NCBI RefSeq assembly: GCF_014641075.1
Contig: NZ_BMHP01000002.1
Span: 1,488,001-1,552,000 of the forward strand
Length of the DNA stretch: 64,000 nucleotides
Reading direction: 5' to 3'
Source of the DNA: Paenibacillus nasutitermitis
GTDB lineage: Bacteria; Bacillota; Bacilli; Paenibacillales; Paenibacillaceae
This document shows, piece after piece, positions 18,259-26,751 of the stretch. Below the pieces are notes generated by a model. It ran no database searches. It had not been told where the DNA came from and saw only the letters and a program-made list of their open reading frames with translations. The position numbers and the translations under genes are program-made. Each line of letters begins with the position of its first letter. Positions within the stretch are counted from its first letter, which is position 1.

Positions 18259-18795
18259 CTATTCCTTAAGCAGCTTCGCCGCAAGCTCCAGGAAATAGTG
18301 GACGGCATGATGAATGCGCAGCTGAACGCCTTGCGTTACAGGAACGCCGTCAGCGTCAAACTCCCGCTGTACGCCGCCAAGCGAGATCCACTCCGGACAG
18401 TTGATCCCATGGACATTGCGGACGATCGTTTGCAGATGCTGCAGCGAATTGACGCCTACCGCTCCGCCGGCCGAGCTGATAGAGAGGACCGGCTTGCTGT
18501 CAAACTGCTCCGAGCTGAGGAAATCGAGGGCATTCTTCAGCGCGCCGGAGATGCTGCCATGGTATTCGGGCGTGCTGAGCACGACCGCATTGGCTTCCAG
18601 AACAGCCTGACGCAAGGAAAGAACTTCATCAGGCTGAATCTCATCGTCGGAGCAATAGAGCGGAAGACGGTGCGTGTGCAGGTCAACCATCGTGACCTCA
18701 TGACCCTGTTCTTCTATCAATCTGGCTGCATAGCTTGCAGCCCGGGTACTTGTAGCTCCCATCCGGGTACTCCCCGCAAGAATAACTATTTTCAT
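18259..18795 (-). CDS. NADPH-dependent FMN reductase (azoreductase-like flavodoxin fold)
   Basis: This 178-residue cytoplasmic protein begins MKIVILAGSTRMGATSTR, the FMN phosphate loop of the NADPH-dependent FMN reductase family. It also contains STPEYHGSISGALKNALD, the second signature, and SSAGGAVG. Members reduce FMN, azo dyes or quinones with NAD(P)H; B. subtilis YhdA and YtaJ-type enzymes are close relatives by memory. AAGGGGA lies 9 bases before the ATG. It is convergent with the DUF4015 gene and lies downstream of pfkA on the same strand. Confidence 0.9.
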   Translation of the reverse strand: MKIVILAGSTRMGATSTRAASYAARLIEEQGHEVTMVDLHTHRLPLYCSDDEIQPDEVLSLRQAVLEANAVVLSTPEYHGSISGALKNALDFLSSEQFDSKPVLSISSAGGAVGVNSLQHLQTIVRNVHGINCPEWISLGGVQREFDADGVPVTQGVQLRIHHAVHYFLELAAKLLKE

Positions 18796-18890
18796 ATGAG
18801 TTGTTCCCCTTAATAGATGATGACTTTATCTGATGCCGGGGTACTTAAGGAAACCTGAACACGGTTCCGCAGGCAATTTTCGACCAAGCC

Positions 18891-19859
18891 TTACAAAGAC
18901 AGACGCAGGGCCAAATTATACAGTTCCATATTAAAGGGCTTCTTCGTATTCACAACCTTCTCAATATCCGTTAAGGTCAACTCGCCGCGGATGATGCCGC
19001 AGCCTTTGCCCGATTTGCCCTCCATCAGCATGCGAACTGCAAAATCGCCCAGTTGGCTGGCCAGTATCCGGTCGTTATGGGTAGGATTGCCCCCTCTTTG
19101 AACATGTCCAAGCACGGTGACGCGCGGATCTACATCGCAACGCTCCATTAGCCCCCGGCCGATCTCATCTCCCGTGCTGGCGCCTTCGGCAACGACTATA
19201 ATACTGTGGCGCTTGCCCGAATGGAAATTATCTTTCATCCGGTTAGCCACCAGATCGATATCAAAAGGCACCTCTGGCACAATGATGGTTTCCGCGCCGC
19301 TGGCAAGTCCCGCGAACAAGGCAATATCTCCGCAGCGGCGGCCCATGACTTCCACAATCGACGAACGCTCATGCGAGGTCATCGTATCGCGAAGCTTATT
19401 AATGGCATCCACTACGATGCTTACTGCCGTATCGAAGCCGATGGTGAAATCGGTGAACGGGATGTCATTATCAATAGTGCCCGGGAGCGCCATTGTTTTT
19501 ATTCCAAGCTTGCTCAGCTTATTGGCCCCTTGGTAGGAACCGTCGCCGCCAATCACGACAAGACCATCGATTCCGCGGTCGCGCAGAACATCCGCCCCCT
19601 GCTGCTGGCCTTCGGGACTTAAAAACTCTTTGCAGCGTGCTGTTTGCAAAATGGTTCCGCCGCGTTGAATAATATCGCCTACACTGCGCAGGTCCATCTG
19701 CCGGAGATCATTATTCAGCAGCCCTTGATAGCCGCGCTGCACCCCGTATACCTCCAGGCCGTGATACAATGCGCTTCTTACTACGGCGCGAACCGCCGCA
19801 TTCATCCCCTGGGAATCTCCACCGCTCGTCAGAACTGCAATTGACTTGACTGATGACAT
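18891..19859 (-). CDS. pfkA: ATP-dependent 6-phosphofructokinase
   Basis: The protein has 322 residues, normal for bacterial PfkA. It phosphorylates fructose 6-phosphate to fructose 1,6-bisphosphate, the committed step of glycolysis, as a cytoplasmic tetramer. Visible motifs: VLTSGGDSQGMNAAVRAVV (ATP loop), VIGGDGSYQGA, the catalytic PGTIDNDI, VEVMGRRCGDIA and LGHVQRGG. In the ATP loop a Gln replaces the usual Pro or Ala of GGDxPGMN, which from memory is common in Paenibacillus. ATG 19859 is preferred because GGAGGAG lies about 8 bases upstream; GTG 19868 would overlap this site. It is not next to pyk or accA. Confidence 0.96.
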   Translation of the reverse strand: MSSVKSIAVLTSGGDSQGMNAAVRAVVRSALYHGLEVYGVQRGYQGLLNNDLRQMDLRSVGDIIQRGGTILQTARCKEFLSPEGQQQGADVLRDRGIDGLVVIGGDGSYQGANKLSKLGIKTMALPGTIDNDIPFTDFTIGFDTAVSIVVDAINKLRDTMTSHERSSIVEVMGRRCGDIALFAGLASGAETIIVPEVPFDIDLVANRMKDNFHSGKRHSIIVVAEGASTGDEIGRGLMERCDVDPRVTVLGHVQRGGNPTHNDRILASQLGDFAVRMLMEGKSGKGCGIIRGELTLTDIEKVVNTKKPFNMELYNLALRLSL

Positions 19860-19898
19860 TTCATCCACTCCTCCAGCTATTTCTTTTCTATCTGTATC

Positions 19899-20978
19899 TT
19901 AAGTTTGCCGCATTCTGATCCAGACACTGTTTCCCCAGAAGAATAACCGGGTAAGCGGACTTCGTCTCATCAGATGTTTGGAAACGCGACGTACATCGGT
20001 CTGCTCCCGCACCTTCGGGTCTGACAGGTACAAAGCAAGCAGCCCTTCAATAACCATAGCATGAAACCTGCTGCCCGGAAGCGTCCGCACATCTTGGCGT
20101 GCACACCGTGCAATCTCGCCGATTCTCTCCACCAGCTGTGCTTGATCCGCATAATAATTACAGAAGTTCAGATCCCCGCCGGCCCGGTCTTCCTCCTGAT
20201 CGATTAAATAATCCAGCATGATATGAAGCCCGCAGACATGAGGAAAATAAGCATCCCTGATCAATCTGGCATCGGATACCGCCAGTCCTTTCTCAGAGGC
20301 TGCCAGAAACAACATAAACATGCCCAGCGTAGAACCTGTCGCAGCCGCAAACTCGTTCCACTGCAAATGGGGAACCTTATTTCTGTGTTTCTCCCACCAC
20401 GCAAGCAGCTCCGGTTCACGGCGGCTGCGGACAATATGCTTGTACACCTGCAAATCGCCATAGAGTCCGACCAGTTCGGAAACGAGAGCCTGTACGCTGT
20501 CATAGGAAGGAAGCTCTCTGACGCATCGCTGGCAGGTCCGCACCAGTTCGTGCAGATAACCGCCATCCTCCCGTTCGCTTCGCTTCGCATAATAATCGCG
20601 CAAGGGAGCCCCAGGGATAACGGCATCCAGCATCGACTGGTGCAAGAGCCGGAAATCCTGCTCATCCTGCGATGTGCTGCGGTCACATAAATTATCGAGG
20701 TAATCGCTGATCGTCTGAAGCGCCACGATGAGCGGAATCAACAGATGCCGCTGACGCGGATTGGCGGCCGCATAAATCCCTCCGCCTTCGCAGTGGAACT
20801 GCTTGCCATTCATGCTGTCAAGCGCCTGTGTGCGCAGCTCGTCATCAGGTATCCGCTCGGCGATCGCTCTCAGCCGTCCAAGTTCCTCCCGGACCTCCGG
20901 AAGAACATATTTATACACCCGGTACATAAGAGTCACTGGTGTTGTCGGAACATAACGAGCGTGCGCTAACCTCTTCAT
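19899..20978 (-). CDS. ytpB: DUF2600 family tetraprenyl-beta-curcumene synthase (YtpB-like)
   Basis: This 359-residue, all-alpha protein of the DUF2600 family is typified by B. subtilis YtpB, which cyclises tetraprenyl diphosphate to tetraprenyl-beta-curcumene, a step to C35 sesquarterpenes found in spores. The acidic motifs expected to bind Mg-diphosphate are DYLDNLCDR (about 91-99) and DYLIDQEED (about 253-261). Another landmark is QFHCEGGGIYA. GGGGGAG is 8 bases before ATG. It is preceded by a 104-residue gene on the same strand with a 26-base gap, probably one operon. No prenyl diphosphate synthase is nearby; fni at 44.7 kb supplies the same isoprenoid pool. Confidence 0.88.
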   Translation of the reverse strand: MKRLAHARYVPTTPVTLMYRVYKYVLPEVREELGRLRAIAERIPDDELRTQALDSMNGKQFHCEGGGIYAAANPRQRHLLIPLIVALQTISDYLDNLCDRSTSQDEQDFRLLHQSMLDAVIPGAPLRDYYAKRSEREDGGYLHELVRTCQRCVRELPSYDSVQALVSELVGLYGDLQVYKHIVRSRREPELLAWWEKHRNKVPHLQWNEFAAATGSTLGMFMLFLAASEKGLAVSDARLIRDAYFPHVCGLHIMLDYLIDQEEDRAGGDLNFCNYYADQAQLVERIGEIARCARQDVRTLPGSRFHAMVIEGLLALYLSDPKVREQTDVRRVSKHLMRRSPLTRLFFWGNSVWIRMRQT

Positions 20979-21004
20979 AACAGCGCTCCCCCTTGAACCT
21001 ATCT

Positions 21005-21319
21005 TCAGGAATGGCGCCGTGGTTCAATCTCCTGATTGATGCGGTACCAGATGTGAAGATCATTAATCCGGCTGGCAAGCTCAGCAATTTCTGAATTAAT
21101 GCAGCATGAAGTCTCGAAATCTTCTTCCTCGAACAACTCCGCCTGTTTCACATGAATTAAACGTTCATAAGCAAAAACACGATCCGGGATCGTACCGCGA
21201 ATGATTTCCCATTGGGTAACTATGGCTGCGCGCACTTGTTCACTATAGCCTTCCCATTCCTGTTGCAGTTCCGGCAGCGCAATACCAAGGCGTTCATTCC
21301 ATCTAAAAATGTCATCCAC
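21005..21319 (-). CDS. Hypothetical protein upstream of ytpB (104 residues)
   Basis: I do not recognise this family. The product is acidic and helical, with VDDIFRWNERLGIALPEL at its start, a central segment rich in Trp/Tyr/Glu and a C-terminal coiled-coil-like region. No membrane segment or signal is visible. The start is GTG 21319, preceded by GGAGG at 9 bases; an ATG further out at 21364 lacks a ribosome-binding site. The close spacing to ytpB suggests co-transcription and perhaps a role in the same terpene pathway or in sporulation. Confidence 0.6.
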   Translation of the reverse strand: MDDIFRWNERLGIALPELQQEWEGYSEQVRAAIVTQWEIIRGTIPDRVFAYERLIHVKQAELFEEEDFETSCCINSEIAELASRINDLHIWYRINQEIEPRRHS

Positions 21320-21430
21320 AATAGATAACCTCCAACCAATAATGTACCATTTCATAACGCACAAATCCAGCGCGAAAACATGTTCGTGCCGCTCGTTTCC
21401 ACCACTTGGAAGCGATCTTTATTTACAAGA

Positions 21431-21504
21431 GAATCAATTTCATAATTTAGGGGAAATCACCTATTGTGATAGATTAAGCTGAATATGCAAGTTGAAATTG
21501 GTTC
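21431..21504 (+). repeat. Dispersed hairpin repeat, copy 1
   Basis: Ends GAATCAATTTCA (21431-21442) and TGAAATTGGTTC (21493-21504) are complementary over 12 bp with one wobble. Inside lies the core AGATTAAGCTGAATATGCAA (21471-21490), which recurs exactly in copy 2 at 53812-53831. This copy carries about 19 additional bases between its left arm and the core. It sits in the divergent gap before the MATE-like gene. Confidence 0.75.
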
Positions 21505-21609
21505 AATCAATAAACAAATTTAACACTCTTGCCCGATCGGCGGCTCTCTGCCTTATCATCCGTGCTATACTGTTAACCATATAAATAACATCAAGGAGAC
21601 CGTAAATTA

Positions 21610-22938
21610 ATGATTCAACAGCCAGGAACCGTTACCATGGGGCAGTTGTGGCGCTTTTTCCTGCCACTTGGCATTTCCGCGAGTCTCGTCACCTTATCGC
21701 ATGTTATAATCAACAGCACACTGTCGCGCGCGGATCATCCGGAACAGATCATCGCCAGCTATGCCATTGCCATGAGTCTGCTCATCATAACCGAACGGCC
21801 GGCTATTCTGCTGCGGCAGACCAGCTCCACCCTCGTCAGAGACAAACGCTCCTTCCGCTCCATGCTGCTTGTCGGGCAGTCCGTGTTCGCAGCCATTATG
21901 GCGCTGGGCCTGCTTATTTGCTACACGCCGCTTGGCATTTGGATTTTCAGAGGCCTATTCGGCGCGGAGCAGTCGCAAGTTCCTGACATTATCGACGTGT
22001 ACCGGGTGTTGATGTTTGTAAGCCTCTTCTCCGGAATCCGCTGCTTATATCAGGGCGTCATCATCTATAATATGCGTACCAAATGGCTGACCATCGGAAT
22101 GACGGTTCGCCTCTTGGGAATGTACGGGCTCTCGCTCTACTTTATTCATACGGGCGTACACAGCAGCACCGTGGGGGCCGTTATTTTTCTGGTAGGAATG
22201 ATCATGGAAGCTGCGATGAGTTTTGCGGAAGGCCGGCTGCTGGTCCGTCAACTGCCGGAAGAAGCAGAGGGGCATCCCGTAAAGTCAGGCAGACAGATAT
22301 TCTCTTTTTATCGCCCGATGCTGGTTTCCACCTTTATTGCCGTCTGGATCGGGCCTTCTATTAATGCGTTTCTGGGCAAAACAACCGACGCAACGCTGGC
22401 GATTGCTTCCTTCGCCCTGGCAGCCAGCCTGGTTCAGCTGGTCACCAGCTTTTTCAGTTATTTTCATCAAATCGTCCTGAATTTTTACAGGATTGACCGG
22501 AATGCGGTACGCCGTTTCACATTGGCTTTCGGTTTCATTCCGCTCGCTCTGGTAAGCGTCATTGCTTTCCTGCCTGCAGGCGATTTTATTCTCGGTACAG
22601 TCATGGGCGTCGAAGGAAAATTAAAAGAAGAAACGCTCCGCGCTTTAAAGCCCTTTGTCCTCTTCGCCCTTGCCATGCCCTGGCTGGATACGTTCAACGG
22701 CATCATCATGGTACGCGGCCATACCCGGGTCATGCTGGGTTCCCAGGCATCGAATCTGCTGTTTACCGTCACAGCCATCGTTGTGCTGGTAGCCCTGACA
22801 CCCGGATGGAACGGCGCCATAGGTGCCTCTGCGCAATCGATCGGACTAGCCGCTGAATGCGGATTTGTTGCCTTTGCGATCCGGCGCGGACGCAAAACAA
22901 ACCGGATCATGGCCGGAAAAGTATTGGATATGGAGTGA
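21610..22938 (+). CDS. MOP-superfamily (MATE/ANKH-like) membrane transporter
   Basis: This 442-residue protein has about 12 hydrophobic segments. The overall plan is that of MATE/polysaccharide flippases. The N-terminal region, with FFLPLGISASLVTLSHVI, then ASYAIAMSLLIITERPAIL and LVRDKRSFRSM, looks closer to the ANKH (progressive ankylosis) family from memory than to drug/sodium MATE pumps. ANKH proteins export ATP, pyrophosphate or citrate in animals; the bacterial role is unknown. Ribosome-binding site AAGGAG is about 10 bases before ATG. An MFS gene starts 10 bases after its stop, so they form an operon. Confidence 0.8.
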   Translation: MIQQPGTVTMGQLWRFFLPLGISASLVTLSHVIINSTLSRADHPEQIIASYAIAMSLLIITERPAILLRQTSSTLVRDKRSFRSMLLVGQSVFAAIMALGLLICYTPLGIWIFRGLFGAEQSQVPDIIDVYRVLMFVSLFSGIRCLYQGVIIYNMRTKWLTIGMTVRLLGMYGLSLYFIHTGVHSSTVGAVIFLVGMIMEAAMSFAEGRLLVRQLPEEAEGHPVKSGRQIFSFYRPMLVSTFIAVWIGPSINAFLGKTTDATLAIASFALAASLVQLVTSFFSYFHQIVLNFYRIDRNAVRRFTLAFGFIPLALVSVIAFLPAGDFILGTVMGVEGKLKEETLRALKPFVLFALAMPWLDTFNGIIMVRGHTRVMLGSQASNLLFTVTAIVVLVALTPGWNGAIGASAQSIGLAAECGFVAFAIRRGRKTNRIMAGKVLDME

Positions 22939-22948
22939 CACACGCATC

Positions 22949-24142
22949 ATGAACTCAACAAACTATATTATAGCCGCCTTCGGACGGTCGCTTACCGCCG
23001 GGAAAGAAACCCGGGTCCTTCGCATGTTCTGTTTTGCCGTTTATATGACTCAAGCGATTATTGTTTCCTACTTTCCGCTCTATTTTCTGGATCAGGGTTA
23101 CAGCGCCTCCCAGATAGGCATTATCTATTCCATCGGACCTTTTATTTCCGTCTTCTCCACCCTGCTGTTTGGAGCGGCCAGCGACAAATACCGCACGCTC
23201 AAAAAAATCTTGAGTGTCATTCTCTTTGGCCAGCTCATAATGGTCGCACTGCTGTTCTCCACTCAGACCTTTGCGATCGTATGCTTCATTATGCTGGTGT
23301 TCTATTTCTTTCAGACGCCGATAAACCCGCTGACAGACAGTCTGATCCTGTTATCGAGCAAACACACCGGCACACCTTATGCGCTGGTGCGGATCTTCGG
23401 ATCGCTAGGCTTTGCTTTTATGGCCTTTTCTATGGGGCAGCTGTTAAAGTTCACAGGGTCGTGGGCGACGCTGCTTGTCGGCTTGATTACGATCGGGATC
23501 ACCTTTTTCCTCTCGCTCGGGCTGAAGGATTACCAGGGCTCGCTCAAAAAAATGGATTTTTCCGGACTGTTCAAGATTTTACGCAAGCCCGATATCGTGA
23601 CCTTTTTTGCGCTGGTGTTCATTTTGTCCGTTTCCCACCGGATGTACGAAGGATTCCTGGCTGTGACGCTGCGGCAGATGGGCGCAAGCGATTCGCTTGT
23701 CGGTGTAGCCTGGCTGGTCTCCTCGGTCAGCGAAATCCCGGTCCTTTTTTTGCTGGGCAAATATGGTCATAAATTCAAAGAACTCCCGCTGCTTGCGATT
23801 GCCAGCCTTATGTATGCCGTTCGCTTCTTCCTGGTCGGTGAAATCCAGTCGCCCATATGGGTCATTCCCGTTCAGGCGATGCACAGCATCACTTTCGGCA
23901 TTTATTTTACAACTGCCCTTCGCTATCTCTCCACCATCATTCCGGATGAATACCGATCCTCCGGGCAAGCTGTCTTCGCCGTGGTGTGGACAGGCTTCGC
24001 CGGGATCATCAGCGGGATGGTCGGCGGGTCGATATTCGATCATTACGGTAAAGGCGCTTTCTTTCAATTGGCGATGGTGCTCGCCTTGATCGCTGCGGCA
24101 AGTTTTCTCGCCAAGCATCTCTTCTCCCGCTCAAGTGCCTGA
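22949..24142 (+). CDS. MFS transporter (MFS_1-like / PPP family)
   Basis: This 397-residue, 12-segment transporter shows the N-terminal Q-x-I-V-x-Y-F-P-L-Y-F-L-x-x-x-G-Y pattern. The loop 2-3 motif is GAASDKYRTLKK, and a second-half segment reads EIPVLFLLGKYGHKFKE. This is the layout of the 3-phenylpropionate/PPP-like MFS group. The substrate is unknown. ATG 22949 aligns with the expected N-terminus; GGAG is about 13 bases upstream within the end of the preceding gene. It is the second gene of a two-gene transporter operon, ended by a strong terminator. Confidence 0.85.
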   Translation: MNSTNYIIAAFGRSLTAGKETRVLRMFCFAVYMTQAIIVSYFPLYFLDQGYSASQIGIIYSIGPFISVFSTLLFGAASDKYRTLKKILSVILFGQLIMVALLFSTQTFAIVCFIMLVFYFFQTPINPLTDSLILLSSKHTGTPYALVRIFGSLGFAFMAFSMGQLLKFTGSWATLLVGLITIGITFFLSLGLKDYQGSLKKMDFSGLFKILRKPDIVTFFALVFILSVSHRMYEGFLAVTLRQMGASDSLVGVAWLVSSVSEIPVLFLLGKYGHKFKELPLLAIASLMYAVRFFLVGEIQSPIWVIPVQAMHSITFGIYFTTALRYLSTIIPDEYRSSGQAVFAVVWTGFAGIISGMVGGSIFDHYGKGAFFQLAMVLALIAAASFLAKHLFSRSSA

Positions 24143-24160
24143 TGCCTTCGCTAAGCATGC

Positions 24161-24222
24161 AAAAACCCCTTCCCGGGTCATTCGCAGTCTTAACATCTGC
24201 GCACCCGGAAGGGGTTTATTTG
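24161..24222. terminator. Bidirectional terminator after the MFS gene
   Basis: AAACCCCTTCC-CGGGT pairs with ACCCGGAAGGGGTTT, with an inner CGCAG/CTGCG stem, followed by TATTT. Confidence 0.85.
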
Positions 24223-24298
24223 AGATTCGTTTATCAGAAGTAATGCAGAGACATCAGCACTCTAAAGCATTTACTTGGTTATTAGCCGGAAATACAAG

Positions 24299-25027
24299 CT
24301 ATTCCTCATCTTCCAGCTCGAAGTTGGCGATCACATCCTGCACATCCTCATTGTCTTCAAAGGCATCCATCATCTTCAGCAGCTTCTCGGCATTTTCGCC
24401 ATCCGCTGTTATCGTGTTCTGGGGCAGCCAGCGGATGGCTGCGCTGCTAAATCCGTAGCCGTCATGCTCAAGAGCGGTCTTCACCCGGTCAAATTCCTGC
24501 GGATCCGTGAGAATTTCATAGCTGTCATCGTTGACGATCACATCCTCTGCTCCGCCTTCAAGCGCCATCATGATCATCGTATCTTCATCGGTGTCGTTCT
24601 GTTCACGGTCGATGACAAGCAGGCCCTTCTGGTCAAACATGTAGGACACGCAACCGCTCTCCCCCATGTTTCCGCCCCGCTTGTTGAAGATGGAGCGGAC
24701 ATCCGCTGCCGTCCGGTTGCGGTTGTCGGTTAAGCAGCGCACCATAATCGCCACGCCGCCGGGTCCGTACCCCTCATACATGATTTCCTCGTAATCCGCA
24801 CCATCCGTGCTTCCTGCGGCTTTCTTGATGGCGCGTTCGATATTATCGACAGGCATCTGCTCAGCCCGAGCTGCCGTAATCGCCGTTTTGAGAGCAAAGT
24901 TGGACTCCGGATTAGGTCCTCCCTTGCGGGCATGTACATAAATTTCACGAGCCAGCTTCACGAATTTATTATTTTTAGCCTGATCGGCCTTGCCTTTACG
25001 GTCTTTAAACAGCTTGAACTTCGGCAT
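24299..25027 (-). CDS. YebC/PmpR family regulator (TACO1-like)
   Basis: This 242-residue cytoplasmic protein contains the YebC signatures KLAREIYVHARKGG, YEGYGPGGVAIMV, NRTAADVRSIFNKRGG and GCVSYMF. The C-terminus is acidic. Family members act as transcription regulators or, as shown for B. subtilis and mitochondrial homologues, help ribosomes through polyproline or stalled stretches. The start MPKFKLFKDRKGKADQAKNN resembles the YeeI/YrbC subgroup. ATG 25027 with GGGGAG 10 bases upstream is preferred to TTG 25033. It is transcribed alone, downstream of the cold-shock gene terminator. Confidence 0.9.
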   Translation of the reverse strand: MPKFKLFKDRKGKADQAKNNKFVKLAREIYVHARKGGPNPESNFALKTAITAARAEQMPVDNIERAIKKAAGSTDGADYEEIMYEGYGPGGVAIMVRCLTDNRNRTAADVRSIFNKRGGNMGESGCVSYMFDQKGLLVIDREQNDTDEDTMIMMALEGGAEDVIVNDDSYEILTDPQEFDRVKTALEHDGYGFSSAAIRWLPQNTITADGENAEKLLKMMDAFEDNEDVQDVIANFELEDEE

Positions 25028-25143
25028 TTCCAAATCGCTCCCCTGACGTTAAATTCCAATGTTTATTTTATCATCTTGCACGCCTCCGGGTCAAAGCCTA
25101 CATGTCAGGATTCAAGCGGATCAGGAGATGGCCAGGATATAAG

Positions 25144-25174
25144 AAAAACCCGACAAAAAGAATGTCGGGTTTTA
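25144..25174. terminator. Terminator downstream of the cold-shock gene
   Basis: AAAACCCGACA and TGTCGGGTTTT form an 11-bp stem around AAAAGAA. On the minus strand it ends in TTTTTCTT, so it chiefly serves the csp gene. Confidence 0.85.
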
Positions 25175-25214
25175 TATGCGTTGTTATCTGTGTTTAATCG
25201 TTTGTGTCCGTGCC

Positions 25215-25412
25215 TTACAGCTTTACGACGTTGGCAGCTTGAGCTCCGCGATTGCCTTCTGTGATATCAAATTCTACGGCTTGACCTTCATCAAGCGATT
25301 TGAACCCATCTCCTTGAATTGCAGAAAAATGTACAAATACATCTTCTCCGCCTTCGACTTGAATGAAACCATAGCCTTTCTCTGCGTTAAACCATTTTAC
25401 TGTTCCTGTCAA
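25215..25412 (-). CDS. Cold-shock protein, CspB family
   Basis: This 65-residue single OB-fold protein shows both nucleic-acid-binding motifs intact: RNP1 KGYGFIQV and RNP2 VFVHFSAI, plus [11 protein letters not shown]. It binds single-stranded RNA/DNA and acts as an RNA chaperone in the cold and at normal temperature. Translation starts at TTG 25412, 8 bases after AGGAGG; no ATG is available. A clear sigma-A promoter lies just upstream, giving a leader of only about 40 bases with a 17-base palindrome at its 5' end. Monocistronic. Confidence 0.95.
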   Translation of the reverse strand: MTGTVKWFNAEKGYGFIQVEGGEDVFVHFSAIQGDGFKSLDEGQAVEFDITEGNRGAQAANVVKL

Positions 25413-25432
25413 TTGAATTACCTCCTAGAATA

Positions 25433-25449
25433 ACGTCATTAAATGACGT
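25433..25449 (-). promoter_or_regulatory. Palindrome at the 5' end of the csp leader
   Basis: ACGTCATT-A-AATGACGT is a perfect 8-bp inverted repeat with a 1-base centre, starting within about two bases of the predicted transcription start and ending 14 bases before AGGAGG. It may be an operator for a dimeric repressor or a 5' mRNA element. Confidence 0.55.
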
Positions 25450-25457
25450 GTGCTTCC

Positions 25458-25486
25458 ATTATACACCTATTCTGGAACAGTTGCAA
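25458..25486 (-). promoter_or_regulatory. Sigma-A promoter of csp
   Basis: TTGCAA (25486-25481) and TATAAT (25463-25458) are separated by 17 bases. The -35 box abuts the stop codon of the methyltransferase gene upstream. Confidence 0.8.
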
Positions 25487-26188
25487 TTACATCCGGATAA
25501 TCAATCCCGTCTCGGAACCGGGTATGAACGGCAGCTTGGAACGAAAGAATTGCGCATGGCCTCCGGCTACCCGGATTTCCTCGAGAAGCAGCTCCATATG
25601 CGGGTATTTTTCCAATTTCAAAGAAACCAGCGGGTAAATCCGTATCGAGCCGCCAGGCCGGCATATCCGCATCATCTCAAGCACAGCCTGTTTATGAAAC
25701 ATATAATCAAATTGTTCTTCATATAAAAACAAAAAGTGGCTGCATAGGACCAGGGAGAACCGCTGATCCGCAAATGGCAGGTTTGGGAGACTCCCAGGCG
25801 CATAACAGCGCGATCTTGTTTCATGGTCTCCATAGTGGGCGATAAACCGCCGAAGCGACATCTCGCGTCCGGCACGGTGATTGGCCATATTGCCGTAGAA
25901 GGACATATCATACAGATCAGCCAGAGCTTCAAGCTTAGCCGTTGACAAGGCGATCTCCGCTTCAGCTTCGGCAAACAGCACTGCAGGTTCAAGCGCGTAT
26001 CTGGGATCTGCCGCCACTGCCCTGAATCCCCTATCGTCGATATCCGCAGTGAAGGATGAACCACCTGCCGCAATATCCAGGATTTCTCCCGCTTCCAGCT
26101 CATGCTCCGGCAAATCAAACATCCTTACATATTCGTCAAATCCCCTGCATGTAACCGCGACTCCGATCTGCTCATACCTCTTGTCCAT
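25487..26188 (-). CDS. Class I SAM-dependent methyltransferase
   Basis: This 233-residue cytoplasmic protein shows motif I in EILDIAAGGSSFTADI, a post-I acidic residue in VAADPRY, and motif IV-like FSLVLCSHFLFLY. An RPGG turn (MMRICRPGGSIRIYPL) follows, typical of class I methyltransferases. The central insertion (about residues 70-125) is unusual and may bind substrate; the substrate is unknown. ATG 26188 starts the frame; the ribosome-binding region GAGAGATGAGAG is only moderate. It is transcribed toward csp, whose promoter begins at its stop codon. Confidence 0.8.
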   Translation of the reverse strand: MDKRYEQIGVAVTCRGFDEYVRMFDLPEHELEAGEILDIAAGGSSFTADIDDRGFRAVAADPRYALEPAVLFAEAEAEIALSTAKLEALADLYDMSFYGNMANHRAGREMSLRRFIAHYGDHETRSRCYAPGSLPNLPFADQRFSLVLCSHFLFLYEEQFDYMFHKQAVLEMMRICRPGGSIRIYPLVSLKLEKYPHMELLLEEIRVAGGHAQFFRSKLPFIPGSETGLIIRM

Positions 26189-26389
26189 CTCTCATCTCTC
26201 CTCTTCTCAGCTCGTCTCATCTAAGCAACAACCCGGCTCCTTGCCCACTCGCCGATTTCAAACCAGTCCCCTCAAGGACTGCTGCCTGAAATTGTTGAAC
26301 AAATTTTATCATGAAACATATTTGATTTCCACCCTGTATTTTAGCTATGATTGATGGATACGCCACTATGCCGAAGGGAATGTACGTTC

Positions 26390-26623
26390 ATGTTTAAAAA
26401 AGTGCAAATTTATAAGACAGACAAGTACAATATGCTCAATGTCGAAATTCAGGGGAAAACGCTTATCGTACGGGAAATCTCCGATCAATGGGGCGAGGAA
26501 TGCCATACTTTCGTCAGCCGTCCGGAGATGCTCCATTGGGCCGGGAACCGTTTTAAGCCCGAGAACTTTAAGGGGCGCGAGGAAGAGCTTGCCGCTATTA
26601 TGGAAGCTTTCCGTTCGGTTTAG
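26390..26623 (+). CDS. Hypothetical small cytoplasmic protein (77 residues)
   Basis: I do not recognise a named family. The product begins MFKKVQIYKTDKYNMLNVEI and continues as a beta-rich domain with a conserved-looking ISDQWGEECHTFVSR, then an Asn/Glu-rich C-terminal helix. No signal peptide is visible. ATG 26390 is chosen because GAAGGGA lies about 10 bases upstream; the frame extends to 26351 without a ribosome-binding site. It is divergent from the methyltransferase gene. A 59-residue membrane-protein frame follows 128 bases later on the same strand. Confidence 0.6.
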   Translation: MFKKVQIYKTDKYNMLNVEIQGKTLIVREISDQWGEECHTFVSRPEMLHWAGNRFKPENFKGREEELAAIMEAFRSV

Positions 26624-26751
26624 AAGATCCTCTGCTCGCGGCCTAAAAGAATATGGAAGGAATTTCATCCTCGGGCAGCGAAGACATATCAGGGCAGGTT
26701 ATAACGGAATGGCCATCCGAATAGGTTGTGCGGAGGGGAGTTTGAAAGGAA

